Shown: positions 8,881 through 17,743, counted from the stretch's first letter. The stretch is DNA of 64,000 bases from Verrucomicrobiota bacterium (GCA_025360015.1 JANYCZ010000011.1:186001-250000); one strand, 5' to 3'. The notes: generated from the sequence alone by a model not told the origin. Made by a program: numbers and translations.

Positions 8881-8931
8881 CTTCATTGCCTGAGGGCTGC
8901 CCTGTGTGAACGGGGAGCAACTCTGTGCGGG

Positions 8932-9993
8932 TCAGTTTTCGCCCCTCATCTTTTTCTGCTCACGCCGCACCTCACGCATGCGGCGGTAGCCGACGAGTTT
9001 TTTGTGCTGTTCGTCCCAGAGGCGGTAGGCGAGGGACTTGAGGCTGACGCGGATGGTGATGGGCTTGACCTGCTGGAAGACGGGGTGGGAGAGATGGCAG
9101 CGCTCCAGATAGTAGTTCGGGATGCGCGAGCTGAGGTGGTGGATGTGGTGGAAGCCGATGTTGCCGGAGAGCCACTGGAGGATGCGAGGCAGCTTGTAGT
9201 AGGAGGAGCCTTGGAGCGCGGCTGCGGTGAAGTCCCACTCCTCGTGCTGCTCCCAGTAGGCGTCTTCGAACTGATGCTGGATGTAGAAGAGCCACACGCC
9301 GCAGACTCCTGACACGCCGGTGATGATGGCCTGTACGATGAGGTAGTTCAGCGGGCCGAAGATCCACGACATCACCCCTGCCAAGCCGAGCAGCGCGAGG
9401 TTCATGTGCCAGACGGAGTTCCGCTCTCGTGCGTCCGCGCCTTTGCGGGGGATGCGCTGCAGGATGACAAAGAGGACGAAGGGCGCGATGACAAAGAGCA
9501 CGAAGGGATTGCGCGCGAGCTTGTAGGCAAAGCGCTTCCAGCGCGAGGACTCGAGGTACTCCTGCACCGTCATGGTCCACACGTCGCCGATGCCGCGGCG
9601 ATCCAGGTTTCCCGTGGTGGCATGGTGCAGGGAGTGCTCCCAGCGCCACTGGTAGTAGGGGGTGAAGGTGAGCATGCCGGTGATGAAGCCGGTGATGTCA
9701 TTGGCCCGTCGGGATTTAAAAAACGAGCCGTGGCCGCAGTCGTGAAAAATGATGAACACGCGCACCACAAGGGCACCGGCCAGCATGGCGAGAGGCACGA
9801 CCAGCCACCAGGAGACCTGCAGCGCCCAGTAGATGCCGCACCAGAGGACGACATAGGGCACCAGCGTGTCCACCAACTGGACCACGGCTCTCCAGCCCGA
9901 GGGTTTTTGAAACTTGACCACGATGGCCTTCCATTCTGCGACCGACGGAAAACGTGGCTGCAGCCCCGTTAAAATAGCTCCACTTGCGTTCAT
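8932..9993 (-). CDS. Membrane fatty-acid desaturase
   Basis: A 353-residue integral membrane di-iron enzyme of the acyl-lipid desaturase type. The three histidine boxes are visible: HDCGH (84-88), HSLHH (120-124) and, near the C-terminus, HHIHHLSSRIPNYYLE. Hydrophobic helices lie before box 1 and between boxes 2 and 3. The family inserts a cis double bond into acyl chains using O2 and a ferredoxin or cytochrome donor; the position of the bond is not predictable here. The start at 9993 is chosen over 10032 because a strong Shine-Dalgarno sequence precedes it. Confidence 0.88.
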   Translation of the reverse strand: MNASGAILTGLQPRFPSVAEWKAIVVKFQKPSGWRAVVQLVDTLVPYVVLWCGIYWALQVSWWLVVPLAMLAGALVVRVFIIFHDCGHGSFFKSRRANDITGFITGMLTFTPYYQWRWEHSLHHATTGNLDRRGIGDVWTMTVQEYLESSRWKRFAYKLARNPFVLFVIAPFVLFVILQRIPRKGADARERNSVWHMNLALLGLAGVMSWIFGPLNYLIVQAIITGVSGVCGVWLFYIQHQFEDAYWEQHEEWDFTAAALQGSSYYKLPRILQWLSGNIGFHHIHHLSSRIPNYYLERCHLSHPVFQQVKPITIRVSLKSLAYRLWDEQHKKLVGYRRMREVRREQKKMRGEN

Positions 9994-9997
9994 TGGA

Positions 9998-10006
9998 TCA
10001 CCTTCT
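9998..10006 (-). promoter_or_regulatory. Ribosome binding site setting the desaturase start
   Basis: On the minus strand AGAAGGTGA ends four bases before the ATG at 9993. It is one of the few strong Shine-Dalgarno matches in the window; most genes here have none. Confidence 0.7.
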
Positions 10007-10124
10007 GTTGTTGGGGAAGGGTAGCTCATCAAGGGTGAAATTCAACCTGGGACTTGGGGCGGGCGCGATGCGATGGAGGATGAGTCAGCAAGCCAGATGG
10101 AGGGTTCAGGACGGAAAGCGTTCG

Positions 10125-10172
10125 ACACCGCGCGAAAGCGGTGTTGTCGAGGCAAGGGTGTTGCCCTTGCCT
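10125..10172. repeat. Two adjacent intergenic hairpins
   Basis: ACACCGC/GCGGTGT (10125-10144, loop GCGAAA) is followed by a perfect 9-bp stem AGGCAAGGG/CCCTTGCCT (10150-10172, loop TGTTG). They lie in the 252-bp gap between the desaturase start and the Gfo/Idh/MocA stop. Neither has a T-run on either side, so an intrinsic terminator is unlikely. An RNA-processing site or a dispersed palindromic repeat is possible. Confidence 0.5.
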
Positions 10173-10245
10173 CTCTGTCACCGCATTCAATACGTTGGCG
10201 CGTTGTCTTTATCGTCCTAACCCAATGCCATTCGCCTTGGCTTTG

Positions 10246-11472
10246 TTACGCCAGGCCGCCGCGATCGCTGGTCAGGGTGGCATCGCCGTACTTGGCACGC
10301 GTGGTCGGGGTGTAGTCCAGCGGGGTCCAGGCGGCGTTGTTGGCGGAGGAGGCGACGACGGCTTCGATGAAGGCCATGCCGCAGACGCCTTCTTCGATGG
10401 TCGGGTAGTCCATGTCGAGGGGGTTGGGCGTGGTGCCGGCGCTCACGGCGCGGACGTGGTTGGCGAAGTTTTTGTAGATGTTCGCGAATCCTTCCAGATA
10501 GCCTTCGGGATGGCCGGAAGGAGTGCGGGTGCATGCGGCGGCGGCGCTGCCGAGGTAGCCCATGCCGGTGCGGTAGATCTGCTTTGGCTTGTCCAGAGAG
10601 GTGACGATCATCGTATTTGGATCGAGCTGTGACCACTCGATGCCGCCGAGGGAGCCATAGACGCGAAGGCTGAGGTTGTTTTCACAACCGACGCTGATCT
10701 GGCTGGAGTGCAGCACGCCCTTCGCACCGTTGGTGAAGCGCAGCAGCACATTGCCATCGTCCTCCAGACGGCGGCCTTCTTTGGCCAGGAAGATGGTGAG
10801 GTCTGCGGCGAGCTCCTTGATGTGCAAGCCGGTGACGTATTCGGCGAGGTTGATGGCGTGCGTGCCGATGTCTCCCATGCAGCCGGCGGCACCGCAGATG
10901 GCGGGGTCCACACGCCAGGAGGCTTGCTTCTGCCCCGTGTTTTCCAGCATGGTTGCCAGCCAGCCCTGCGGGTATTCGACGACGACTTTGCGGATCTCGC
11001 CCAGCTTGCCTTCTTCGATCATCTGGCGGGCCTGGCGCATGAGCGGGTAGCCGGTGTAGTTGTAGGTGACGCCGTAGAGCTGGCCGGTGGTCTTGACGAT
11101 TTCCGCCAGTTCCTTGGCCTGGGCGAGGTTGAAGGTGGCGGGCTTGTCTGAGAGAACGTGGAAGCCGGCCTCCAGCGCGGCTTTGGCGGCAGGGAAGTGC
11201 AGGTGATTCGGCGTGACGATGGAGACGAAGTCCATGCGCTTGTCCGCAGGCAGAGCGGCCTCGGTGCGGAGCATTTCTTCAAAGTTGCCGTAGCAGCGCT
11301 CGGCGGGGAGGAAGAAATCAGCACCGCTGTCTTTGGAGCGCTGGGGGTCCGAGGAAAAAGCGCCGCAGACGAGTTCGATCTGCTGATCGATCGATGCTGC
11401 AATGCGATGAACGCCGCCGATGAAGGCGCCGCGTCCGCCGCCGATCATGCCATAACGAATTTTCCGGCTCAT
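10246..11472 (-). CDS. Gfo/Idh/MocA-family oxidoreductase
   Basis: A 408-residue NAD(P)-dependent dehydrogenase. The dinucleotide fold begins at once with RYGMIGGGRGAFIGGVHR, followed by VSIVTPNHLHFPAAKAALEAG and LSDKPATFNL, which carries the family Lys in the D-K-P motif, and then the C-terminal beta-sheet domain (CMGDIGTHAINLAEYV). Members oxidise or isomerise sugars, inositols or sugar acids; the substrate here is unknown. This class is expanded in Verrucomicrobiota and Planctomycetes. It is transcribed after the AraC regulator on the same strand but a terminator separates them. Confidence 0.88.
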   Translation of the reverse strand: MSRKIRYGMIGGGRGAFIGGVHRIAASIDQQIELVCGAFSSDPQRSKDSGADFFLPAERCYGNFEEMLRTEAALPADKRMDFVSIVTPNHLHFPAAKAALEAGFHVLSDKPATFNLAQAKELAEIVKTTGQLYGVTYNYTGYPLMRQARQMIEEGKLGEIRKVVVEYPQGWLATMLENTGQKQASWRVDPAICGAAGCMGDIGTHAINLAEYVTGLHIKELAADLTIFLAKEGRRLEDDGNVLLRFTNGAKGVLHSSQISVGCENNLSLRVYGSLGGIEWSQLDPNTMIVTSLDKPKQIYRTGMGYLGSAAAACTRTPSGHPEGYLEGFANIYKNFANHVRAVSAGTTPNPLDMDYPTIEEGVCGMAFIEAVVASSANNAAWTPLDYTPTTRAKYGDATLTSDRGGLA

Positions 11473-11604
11473 AAAAGTGCTGTGCTAAAGTTTGGGGTGG
11501 GTGAGAAAGGGAAGGCGAGTGTGCGCAGAGGGTGCGGGGGGTCAAGTGCATCTGCGTGTCGGGATGCGGGACAGGGGAGATGTTTGGAGCGCCGCGTCCA
11601 GCCA

Positions 11605-11655
11605 CAAAAAACCCCGGAAAGGATGGCCCAACGCGCTCAGGCGTCCTCTCCGGGG
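11605..11655 (-). terminator. Intrinsic terminator of the AraC-type gene
   Basis: Read on the minus strand, a stem CCCCGGA/TCCGGGG spanning 11612-11655 is followed directly by a run of T residues (complement of 11606-11610). It lies about 45 bp after the regulator's stop codon. Confidence 0.7.
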
Positions 11656-11700
11656 CGATGTCGTCGAAACACCGCAGAGCGGTGCGCATGGCGACAAATT

Positions 11701-12519
11701 TTACGCGGCCATCAGGGCCGGGCCGCCGTGTTTCATACGGCTGCGGAATTCCGTGGGGGATTCATCGGCGATGCGGCGGAAGCTGCGGTTGAAGTGCGAG
11801 AGGCTCTGGAAGCCGACGTCATAGGCCACCTCGGTGATGCGGGCGGCGGGCTTCATGAGCATGCGCTTGGCTTTTTCCACGCGGGCGCGGTTCACGAAGT
11901 CGGTGAAGGTGAGGCCTGTGGCGCGTTTGAAGAGCTTGCAGAAATGGAAAGAGCTGACATTCACCGCTCCGGAGACGTCTTCGAGGGACATTGGCTCTGT
12001 CAGATGGGCATGGATGAAGGTCTTGGCATTGCGCACGGCTTCAGGCTCATGCGTGGCGGTGGCAAAGAGCAGGCGGTGCGCGCTGTCTCCGAGCTGGAGG
12101 GCAAAGGACTGCAGGATGGCCACGGCGGCCTCGTAGCGCTCCGGTGCCATGACAGGGACGTGCTCGAAGTGTACCTTGGCGGCGCGGATTTCTGCGGCGG
12201 TGCGGTTGTCATCCAGGAGAGCCTTGGCCACCGGGGTGAAGTTTTCGGCATTGGCGGGCTGGAGGCGCACAGCACCGGTGAGCATGATGGCGATGGTGTT
12301 TTTCCCCACGCGCACCGGCACCTGGGTTTCCACCACTCCTGCCACGCCCTGCTTCGTCACGACGCCGTGGATGGGGGAGTCATCCTGGGTGGCTTCCAGG
12401 CTCAGCGGCAGGCTGGTCAGGGTGTGGAAGGCCTTCTGGTAGTGCTGAAACAGTTCGCTTTCGGCGAGGTTCAGGATGAAGCGTTGGCGGGCGGTGGTGT
12501 GGGCGGTGGTGGTGTTCAT
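11701..12519 (-). CDS. AraC-family transcriptional regulator with PocR-like sensor region
   Basis: A 272-residue regulator. The last ~100 residues are a two-helix-turn-helix AraC domain: AKTFIHAHLTEPMSLEDV, SSFHFCKLFKRATG, and EVAYDVGFQSLSHFNRSFRR. The N-terminal ~150 residues resemble PocR-type ligand-binding domains (ESELFQHYQKAFHTLTSLPL and the C-containing core), but this is weaker. The ATG at 12519 is preferred; a GTG at 12543 would add 8 residues. A GATTTG-TC-CAAATC palindrome lies upstream at 12686-12699. Likely targets are its own promoter or the next gene, the oxidoreductase (inference). Confidence 0.82.
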   Translation of the reverse strand: MNTTTAHTTARQRFILNLAESELFQHYQKAFHTLTSLPLSLEATQDDSPIHGVVTKQGVAGVVETQVPVRVGKNTIAIMLTGAVRLQPANAENFTPVAKALLDDNRTAAEIRAAKVHFEHVPVMAPERYEAAVAILQSFALQLGDSAHRLLFATATHEPEAVRNAKTFIHAHLTEPMSLEDVSGAVNVSSFHFCKLFKRATGLTFTDFVNRARVEKAKRMLMKPAARITEVAYDVGFQSLSHFNRSFRRIADESPTEFRSRMKHGGPALMAA

Positions 12520-12906
12520 AGCGCGTTCGTGGTTTGTGTTCACGGCTGCTATGATGACCTGGGGCGGAATTTGCGATATTGTCTGCCGATACGGTACCTG
12601 CCGTCATGACGAACCGCAATTTGGGCATGGTGGTTTCCAGTAGGGCTGAGCAGGTGGGCTGGAAACGGCCCATTTTTGATCACGAGATTTGTCCAAATCG
12701 CAGGCGTCGTGCGGCCGCTGCGGTGGAAGCCTGTATGGCAGTCGCATCTTCAGCATGTGTGTGAAGCATCCCCTGTAGTCGCCGCAGATTAACCACGGCG
12801 AGAGCCGTTGAAGCAAGGGAGCAGGAGACATGGTGCCCCCTGCATGAAGGTACGTCACTGATGTTCATTCCACTGGCCAAGGATGAACGAATCAGTGAAT
12901 AACGAA
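12520..12906. other. 387-bp gene-free spacer with a small palindrome
   Basis: No convincing gene is seen here; the short frames have no codon bias or recognisable product. It is the joint 5' region of the AraC-type gene and the 3' side of the LysM-like lipoprotein gene. A 14-bp palindrome GATTTGTCCAAATC at 12686-12699 is the only regular element and could be an operator. Confidence 0.5.
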
Positions 12907-13590
12907 TCACTTATACTGGGCCTGTAGCCAGAAAAGCAAATCCGTGAATCCTATGCCAAATGCCTGCTCAGCGAGATAAGTATCATAATCGCGGCTTTCG
13001 ACGAATCCGGTCGAGAATCTTCGAAGACTCCTGGATGCTCCTTCAAACTGCCGAATAGCCGATTGAGGTGCGACATGCCTTCCGTGAGGGTGACGTAACA
13101 CATCCATGGCTGCATCTACCGCTCCGGCGCATTTGAGGAGCCTCGTATTAAGCTCGTCAGGAACCACGAACGTATCACCATCTTTTGCTCCGCTGGCATC
13201 GCAAGCGCGGAGGTAATTTGGGAGGACCGCAGCCACATCCATCCAAGCCATCGCCAATGCATTGATGGCAGGCTGATATTGAGGATCCAAACCCAAGTCG
13301 CGAAAGGCGACTGGCAGGGAAGGGGTCTTCAGTGTTGCTCCTGCTTGAAGGAGTTCAGGTTTGGAAATGCCATTCAACTGACCGACAAAACTGCTGAAGC
13401 TTTCGTGATGGTAGGCAGCAGTGGCAATGGCACGCAAGTTCGAGCCTTTTTCAACGATGATTGTCGGAGTTGCCGGGGAAGGGACGTCGGCAATATCTAC
13501 TTTTGGCAATGACGGGACAATGATCTTTGCGTGCTTTTTGTCGCAGCCGGAGAGGACAAGCAGCAATGCAATGATGACATTTAAGCGCAT
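12907..13590 (-). CDS. Lipoprotein with LysM-like domain
   Basis: A 227-residue protein beginning with a lipoprotein signal (MRLNVIIALLLVLSGC, lipid Cys at residue 16). Residues about 48-92 look like a degenerate LysM domain: VEKGSNLRAIATAAY, then FVGQLNGISKPELLQAGATL, the usual peptidoglycan-binding shape. The remainder is helical and unknown. It should sit in a membrane facing the periplasm. The ATG at 13590 is set by the signal peptide; the open frame upstream of it overlaps the next gene and is not real. Base composition is lower in GC than its neighbours, which may indicate later acquisition. Confidence 0.65.
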   Translation of the reverse strand: MRLNVIIALLLVLSGCDKKHAKIIVPSLPKVDIADVPSPATPTIIVEKGSNLRAIATAAYHHESFSSFVGQLNGISKPELLQAGATLKTPSLPVAFRDLGLDPQYQPAINALAMAWMDVAAVLPNYLRACDASGAKDGDTFVVPDELNTRLLKCAGAVDAAMDVLRHPHGRHVAPQSAIRQFEGASRSLRRFSTGFVESRDYDTYLAEQAFGIGFTDLLFWLQAQYK

Positions 13591-13610
13591 GGTGATTTCA
13601 TGAATCCGTA

Positions 13611-14525
13611 TCACCCGAAGAAAGGGGCGAGGATGTTGCGGGCGACTTTGATGGCTTGCATACGGCCTTCGAGGGTTTTGCCGAAGGTGTCGTCTTCGAC
13701 TTCGATGCAGAGGGGGCCGGTGTAGCCCACGCGCATGAGTTCGGCCATGAAAGCGGGCCAGTTGATGTCGCCGTAGCCGGGGATTCTTGGCTGGTGCCAG
13801 TTGAGGGGGAAGTCGAAACGGCCGACTTGGTTGAGGGCGGTGCGGTTGATTTTGACGTCTTTGGCGTGGACGTGGAAGAGTTTGGATTTGAACTCGGCGA
13901 GGGGGTTGAGGGGATCCATGTCCTGGAGGATGAAATGGGAGGGGTCGTAGTTGAGGCCGAAGCTGGACGAGTCGATGTCGTTGAAGGCGCGACGCCAGAT
14001 GGCGGGCGTGGTCATGAGGTTTTTGCCGGCGGGCCATTCGTCGCGGGTGAAGGACATGGGGCAGTTTTCGATGCCTATTTTTACGCCGTGGTCTTCGGCG
14101 TACTGGATGATGGGCTGCCAGATCTTGAGGAAGCGGGGCCAGTTTTCATCGACGGTCTTGGTCCAGTCGCGACCGACGAAACCGGTGACGAGATTAACTC
14201 CGAGCTTCGGGGCGGCGGCGATGACTTTTTTGAAATGGGAGATGCCGGCGCGTGAGACGGCGGGGTCGGGATCGAGCATGTTCGGGTAGTAACCGAGGGC
14301 GCTGATGCTGACGCCTTGATCCTGGCAGTGGCCGAGGATTTCCTGGGCTTTGGTTTTCGTCAGGGTGGTGACATCGATGTGGGTGACACCGGCGTATTTG
14401 CGCTCTGCTTTGCCAACGGGCCAGCACATGACCTCCACGGTGGAGAAGCCTTCGTGGCGGGCGAAGTTGAGGACGTTGTCGAACGAGAGTTCCGGGAGGA
14501 TGGCGGTGACGAAGCCGAATTTCAT
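13611..14525 (-). CDS. Sugar phosphate isomerase/epimerase (xylose isomerase-like TIM barrel)
   Basis: A 304-residue AP-endonuclease-2/xylose-isomerase-like TIM barrel: MKFGFVTAILPELSFDNV, FSTVEVMCWP, IGIENCP with the conserved Glu, NYDPSHFILQ, KLFHVHAKDVK, and CIEVEDDTFG. These positions carry the metal ligands of the fold. The family includes inosose dehydratases, hydroxypyruvate isomerases and 3-keto-sugar enzymes; the substrate is not decidable. The ATG at 14525 is preferred over a TTG 15 bp upstream. The gene lies 20 bp upstream of the LysM-like lipoprotein, so the two may be one transcript. Confidence 0.85.
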   Translation of the reverse strand: MKFGFVTAILPELSFDNVLNFARHEGFSTVEVMCWPVGKAERKYAGVTHIDVTTLTKTKAQEILGHCQDQGVSISALGYYPNMLDPDPAVSRAGISHFKKVIAAAPKLGVNLVTGFVGRDWTKTVDENWPRFLKIWQPIIQYAEDHGVKIGIENCPMSFTRDEWPAGKNLMTTPAIWRRAFNDIDSSSFGLNYDPSHFILQDMDPLNPLAEFKSKLFHVHAKDVKINRTALNQVGRFDFPLNWHQPRIPGYGDINWPAFMAELMRVGYTGPLCIEVEDDTFGKTLEGRMQAIKVARNILAPFFG

Positions 14526-14613
14526 GGGGGGAGGGGGCAAGAGGTCAAAGAGTGGTCAAGAGTCGTGGGGTTCGACGTCTTGACAACCTTGACCTGCTTG
14601 AGGACGCTACAGC
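14526..14613. promoter_or_regulatory. TTGACC-type motif cluster upstream of the isomerase gene
   Basis: AGGTCAA and GGTCAAG at 14542-14560 face TTGACA and TTGACC at 14580-14597 as an imperfect inverted repeat. The same AGGTCAAG word occurs upstream of lysC, the acyltransferase and xylB. It may supply -35 elements or bind a regulator. The whole gap 14526-14861 holds no gene. Confidence 0.4.
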
Positions 14614-14653
14614 ACGTTCGCGGACGGGCGGGCTGTCGCCACACCCATCCCAC
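14614..14653 (+). repeat. Dispersed intergenic repeat, copy 1
   Basis: This copy contains ACGGGCGGGCTGTCGCCA followed by CACCCATCC. Copies 2 and 3 are at 21862-21912 and 42421-42471, all in the same orientation and all between genes. Confidence 0.75.
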
Positions 14654-14679
14654 GAATAACATGTGGCCCCTCACCCTGA

Positions 14680-14730
14680 CCTCTCCCCGAACGGCGTCTT
14701 GGGTATTGCGATGTCACCGGCGGGGAGAGG
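14680..14730. repeat. 10-bp inverted repeat, REP-like
   Basis: CCTCTCCCCG at 14680-14689 is the exact reverse complement of CGGGGAGAGG at 14721-14730, with a 31-bp loop. It directly follows repeat copy 1. There is no T-run, so it is more like a palindromic repeat than a terminator. Confidence 0.6.
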
Positions 14731-14816
14731 GGATTCGCTTTGGGGCACGAGCGATGTGTGAGACAAGGAGGGGCTATTGGAAATTTAAAATGCTCCTATT
14801 GGGCCAAGTTTATGGG

Positions 14817-14850
14817 CACAAAAAAGGGCGGGATGTGAGTCCCGCCCTTT
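14817..14850 (-). terminator. Intrinsic terminator of clpP
   Basis: An 11-bp perfect stem AAAGGGCGGGA/TCCCGCCCTTT (14823-14850, loop of six) followed on the minus strand by a T-run. It begins 12 bp after the clpP stop codon. This is the cleanest terminator in the window. Confidence 0.88.
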
Positions 14851-14861
14851 GAGTGAATGTG

Positions 14862-15518
14862 TTACTTCGTCTCGGCAGGGATTTCCTTTTTGCCGTCGAG
14901 GACTTTGTCCACGAGGCCGTATTCGGCGGCCTGGGCGGCGGACATGTAGTTGTCACGGTCGGCGTCGCGTTCGATCTGCTCGACGGACTTGCCGGTGTGA
15001 TGGGCGAGAATGCGGTTGAGGCGTTTTTTGAGGCCGAACATGTATTCGACGGTGCGCTCGACGTCGCTGGCAGTGCCGCGTGCGCCGCCGGAGACCTGGT
15101 GGATCATGATGTCGGAGTTTGGCAGGGCGTAGCGCTTGCCTTTGGTGCCTGCGGCGAGGAGAACGGCACCCATGGATGCGACGAGTCCGATGCTGTAGGT
15201 GCAGACGTCGCAGGTGAGGAACTGCATGGTGTCATAGATGGCGAGGCCGGCGGTGACGCTGCCGCCGGGGCTGTTGACGTAGATGTTGATGTCCTTCTTC
15301 GGATCCTGCATCTGGAGGAAGAGCAACTGGGCGATGATGAGGGTCGCCATGGTGTCATTCACTTCGCCACTGAGGAAGAGGATGCGGTCCTTCAGCAGGC
15401 GGGAGTAGATGTCATAGGCGCGCTCGCCACGGCCTTCGGACTCGATGACGGTGGGAACCATGTAACTGGCCTGCGGCGCGATGGAGGAGGGAAAATCAGA
15501 GTATTGGCTGGGGGTCAT
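14862..15518 (-). CDS. clpP: ATP-dependent Clp protease proteolytic subunit
   Basis: A 218-residue ClpP, the barrel-forming serine protease that works with ClpA/ClpX-type ATPases in the cytosol. The catalytic triad is Ser115 (GLVASMGA), His140 (MIHQVSGG) and Asp189 (DADRD). The segments [20 protein letters not shown] and [11 protein letters not shown]-like end are conserved. Two small departures from the usual motif are GLVASMG for GLAASMG and HQVSGG for HQPSGG. The N-terminal ~20 residues are a removable propeptide. It is a single gene with a strong terminator; no clpX is nearby in the window. Confidence 0.96.
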   Translation of the reverse strand: MTPSQYSDFPSSIAPQASYMVPTVIESEGRGERAYDIYSRLLKDRILFLSGEVNDTMATLIIAQLLFLQMQDPKKDINIYVNSPGGSVTAGLAIYDTMQFLTCDVCTYSIGLVASMGAVLLAAGTKGKRYALPNSDIMIHQVSGGARGTASDVERTVEYMFGLKKRLNRILAHHTGKSVEQIERDADRDNYMSAAQAAEYGLVDKVLDGKKEIPAETK

Positions 15519-15600
15519 GGTGGGAATGAAGAGGTGGGGGGGAGGGTTGTCAATATGGGAGGATAAATGAGGGAGATGCGGAGGGGGGCTGGATGCTGGA

Positions 15601-15927
15601 TCAGCTTTGGGAGGAGGAGGCGAGTTTCAGGCCGACTACACCCGCGACAATGAGCAGGATGCATACGAGGCGGGCGGCGGTGCGGGGTTCATCAAAGATG
15701 AAGATGCCGATCAGCGCGGTGCCGATGGCACCGATGCCGGTCCAGATGGCATAGGCGTTGCCGAGGGGCAGGGTGCGCAGCGCGAGGGAGAGAAAGAAAA
15801 AGCTGGCGATCATGAGCGACACGGTGATGACGCTGGGCCAGAGCCGCGTCCAGCCATCGGTTTGTTTCAGACCGATGGCCCAGGCGACTTCGAGCAGACC
15901 GGCGATGATGAGGTGGAGCCAGGGCAT
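15601..15927 (-). CDS. Small multidrug resistance transporter, Gdx/SugE type
   Basis: A 108-residue, four-helix SMR protein. The essential membrane Glu13 lies in [11 protein letters not shown], and the [10 protein letters not shown] sequence favours the guanidinium-exporter (Gdx, formerly SugE) branch over EmrE. It works as a dual-topology dimer driven by proton exchange. The substrate call is inference from branch signatures. The start at 15927 is 13 bp after the kinase stop, so it is probably co-transcribed with the kinase and has no room for a guanidine riboswitch of its own. Confidence 0.82.
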   Translation of the reverse strand: MPWLHLIIAGLLEVAWAIGLKQTDGWTRLWPSVITVSLMIASFFFLSLALRTLPLGNAYAIWTGIGAIGTALIGIFIFDEPRTAARLVCILLIVAGVVGLKLASSSQS

Positions 15928-15940
15928 GAGGGAAACAAGG

Positions 15941-17743
15941 CTACGCGCCGGCGGACATTTTGGCCGCGCGCTGCTTGCGGCGGGCGATGACGTCGTCGCG
16001 TTTGATGCGGACGGTGGAGGCATCTGCGGTGCGGCTTTGGGCGAGGAATTCCTTTTCCAAGGTGGTGAGTACTTCGATGTAGCGGTCGTAGAGAGGCAGG
16101 GAGGTGGCGTCTTTTTGCTGTGCGTATTTTTTTTCCGCGCTGCGGTAGGCGTTGCGCAGAGTCACCACGGTCTTGTGCAGACTCGAGGGGTCGATGGAGG
16201 GCATGAACTTGTGCGTGGTGAAGCGCTGCTTTTCATCACGGAGGGCGACTGCTTCATCGAGCCGTCCGGCTTTGGTGGCGTCCTGCGTTGCGCGATCAAG
16301 CGCCGTGACATACCCTGTGCCCAGTGTGGTGAGCTGTTCCGTGTAGGCGGCGTTCACATCCCGCTCAAAGGCGGTCTGGAACTGAGATTCCAGTTGAGCC
16401 AGACGATAAATGATGGGCTCGCCGGTGGTGGCAGGCGTGGGAGATGGCCCTGGTGCCGCTGTGGGAGGTGTGCTGCCTGGAGCGGGTATCACCGGCTTCG
16501 GGCTGCCTGTGGGTGGAGGTGGCGGCGGCTTTGGAGGAGGGCTGGTACCGATCTTTGACTCGGAGGCCGGAGGATGTGTGGCTGTGGTGTCCGTGGTTTC
16601 AGAAAGACCGGGTGCCGAGGCGGGGGTCTGTTGATGGTTGATGATGAACCAGCCGCCGATGCCGAGAATGAGGAGGGCGAAGAGGACGTAGGGCAGCGTC
16701 GAGGTGGGTTCGGCTTTGTGCGGTGGCGGTGGCTGATACGGCTCATGCCGAGGCATGCTGCGCTGCTGCGGCGCGGAGCCGGGATTGCGTGAGGAGGGCA
16801 CCACGGTACGTCCGGGCGTGTGCGGCGGCTGTTTGGGCAGCGCGGCGCTGGATTCCTGGCCGGGTTCCGCACGGGGGGTGGTCAAAATTACGTCCAGATC
16901 CAGGCGCAATTCGTGGCTGCTTTGGTAGCGCTCCTCGCGGTCGTGCTCCAGGGCGCGGCGGACAATGGCATCGAAGCGTGGATCGATGCTTTGAAATTTC
17001 TGCGATGGCATTCTAAACATGCCGCGCGGGATGTCGCCGGTGAGCATCTGATAGAGCATGACGCCGACGGCATAGATGTCCGCGCGACCGTCCACGTCCG
17101 AGCCATGCATGAGCGCCTCCGGGGCGACGTAGTCGGGCGTACCCATGGCCATGCCGGTTTGCGTGAGGCCGGAGTTCAGGGTTTTGTCAGAAAGCTTGGC
17201 GAGGCCGAAGTCGGCGACTTTGACGCGGCCCTCGAGGTCGATCAGCACATTGGAGGGCTTGATGTCACGATGGACGATGCCCTGCTTGTGAGCGTAGCCG
17301 AGGGCATCACACAAATGCGCGGTGATGGCCAGGGCGTGCTCGGGGGGCAGCTTGCCTTCGCGGGCGATCATGCGCTGTACGTCGGTGCCATCGACGTATT
17401 CCATGACGAAATAGAGCTGGCCGTCTGTGGTGCGGCCAAAATCGTACACGCTGACGATGGCGGGATGATTCATGCGGCCCATGAGGCGGGCTTCGTTTCT
17501 GAAGCGTTCGGCAAAGGCAAGATCCTGCTGCTCGATGGCGGGGGGGAGCAGCTTGATCGCCACGGCGCGGTCCAGGCTGAGTTGGAGGCCTTTATAAACG
17601 GCCCCCATGCCGCCGCGACCTACCAGCATGTGGACTTCATACTGAGGCAAAATTTCCTGCAATTCCTCCGGTGTGGGCGGCTCCCAGCGCCAGCCGCCGC
17701 CGGTGGTCTTCGGCGGAGGGATGGGACTGGAGAAATCACTCAC
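15941..17743 (-). CDS. Transmembrane Hanks-type Ser/Thr protein kinase
   Basis: A 600-residue PknB-like kinase. The kinase domain (about 35-290) has the P-loop VGRGGMGAVYKG, Lys64 (VAIK), HRD at 158-160 in IVHRDIKPSN, DFG at 178-180 and an APE-like PEA motif (208-210). A Pro-rich segment leads to one membrane helix (349-368). A second Pro-rich linker and a C-terminal helical domain of about 170 residues follow, expected outside the cytoplasm. The outer domain has no PASTA or other repeat I recognise, so its ligand is unknown. Downstream and probably co-transcribed is the SMR exporter; divergent 143 bp away is prs. Confidence 0.92.
   Translation of the reverse strand: MSDFSSPIPPPKTTGGGWRWEPPTPEELQEILPQYEVHMLVGRGGMGAVYKGLQLSLDRAVAIKLLPPAIEQQDLAFAERFRNEARLMGRMNHPAIVSVYDFGRTTDGQLYFVMEYVDGTDVQRMIAREGKLPPEHALAITAHLCDALGYAHKQGIVHRDIKPSNVLIDLEGRVKVADFGLAKLSDKTLNSGLTQTGMAMGTPDYVAPEALMHGSDVDGRADIYAVGVMLYQMLTGDIPRGMFRMPSQKFQSIDPRFDAIVRRALEHDREERYQSSHELRLDLDVILTTPRAEPGQESSAALPKQPPHTPGRTVVPSSRNPGSAPQQRSMPRHEPYQPPPPHKAEPTSTLPYVLFALLILGIGGWFIINHQQTPASAPGLSETTDTTATHPPASESKIGTSPPPKPPPPPPTGSPKPVIPAPGSTPPTAAPGPSPTPATTGEPIIYRLAQLESQFQTAFERDVNAAYTEQLTTLGTGYVTALDRATQDATKAGRLDEAVALRDEKQRFTTHKFMPSIDPSSLHKTVVTLRNAYRSAEKKYAQQKDATSLPLYDRYIEVLTTLEKEFLAQSRTADASTVRIKRDDVIARRKQRAAKMSAGA

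Noticed and set aside
10125-10172. Hairpins as a terminator of the oxidoreductase gene
   Set aside because: There is no T-run on either strand, so I list it as a repeat and not as a terminator.
11158-12609. 483-codon rightward frame over the AraC and Gfo/Idh/MocA genes
   Set aside because: Opposite-strand shadow of two genes with clear domain motifs; Gly/Ala/His-rich and unrecognised.
15928-15940. Guanidine riboswitch upstream of the Gdx-like gene
   Set aside because: Only 13 bp separate it from the kinase gene, too short for any known guanidine riboswitch.
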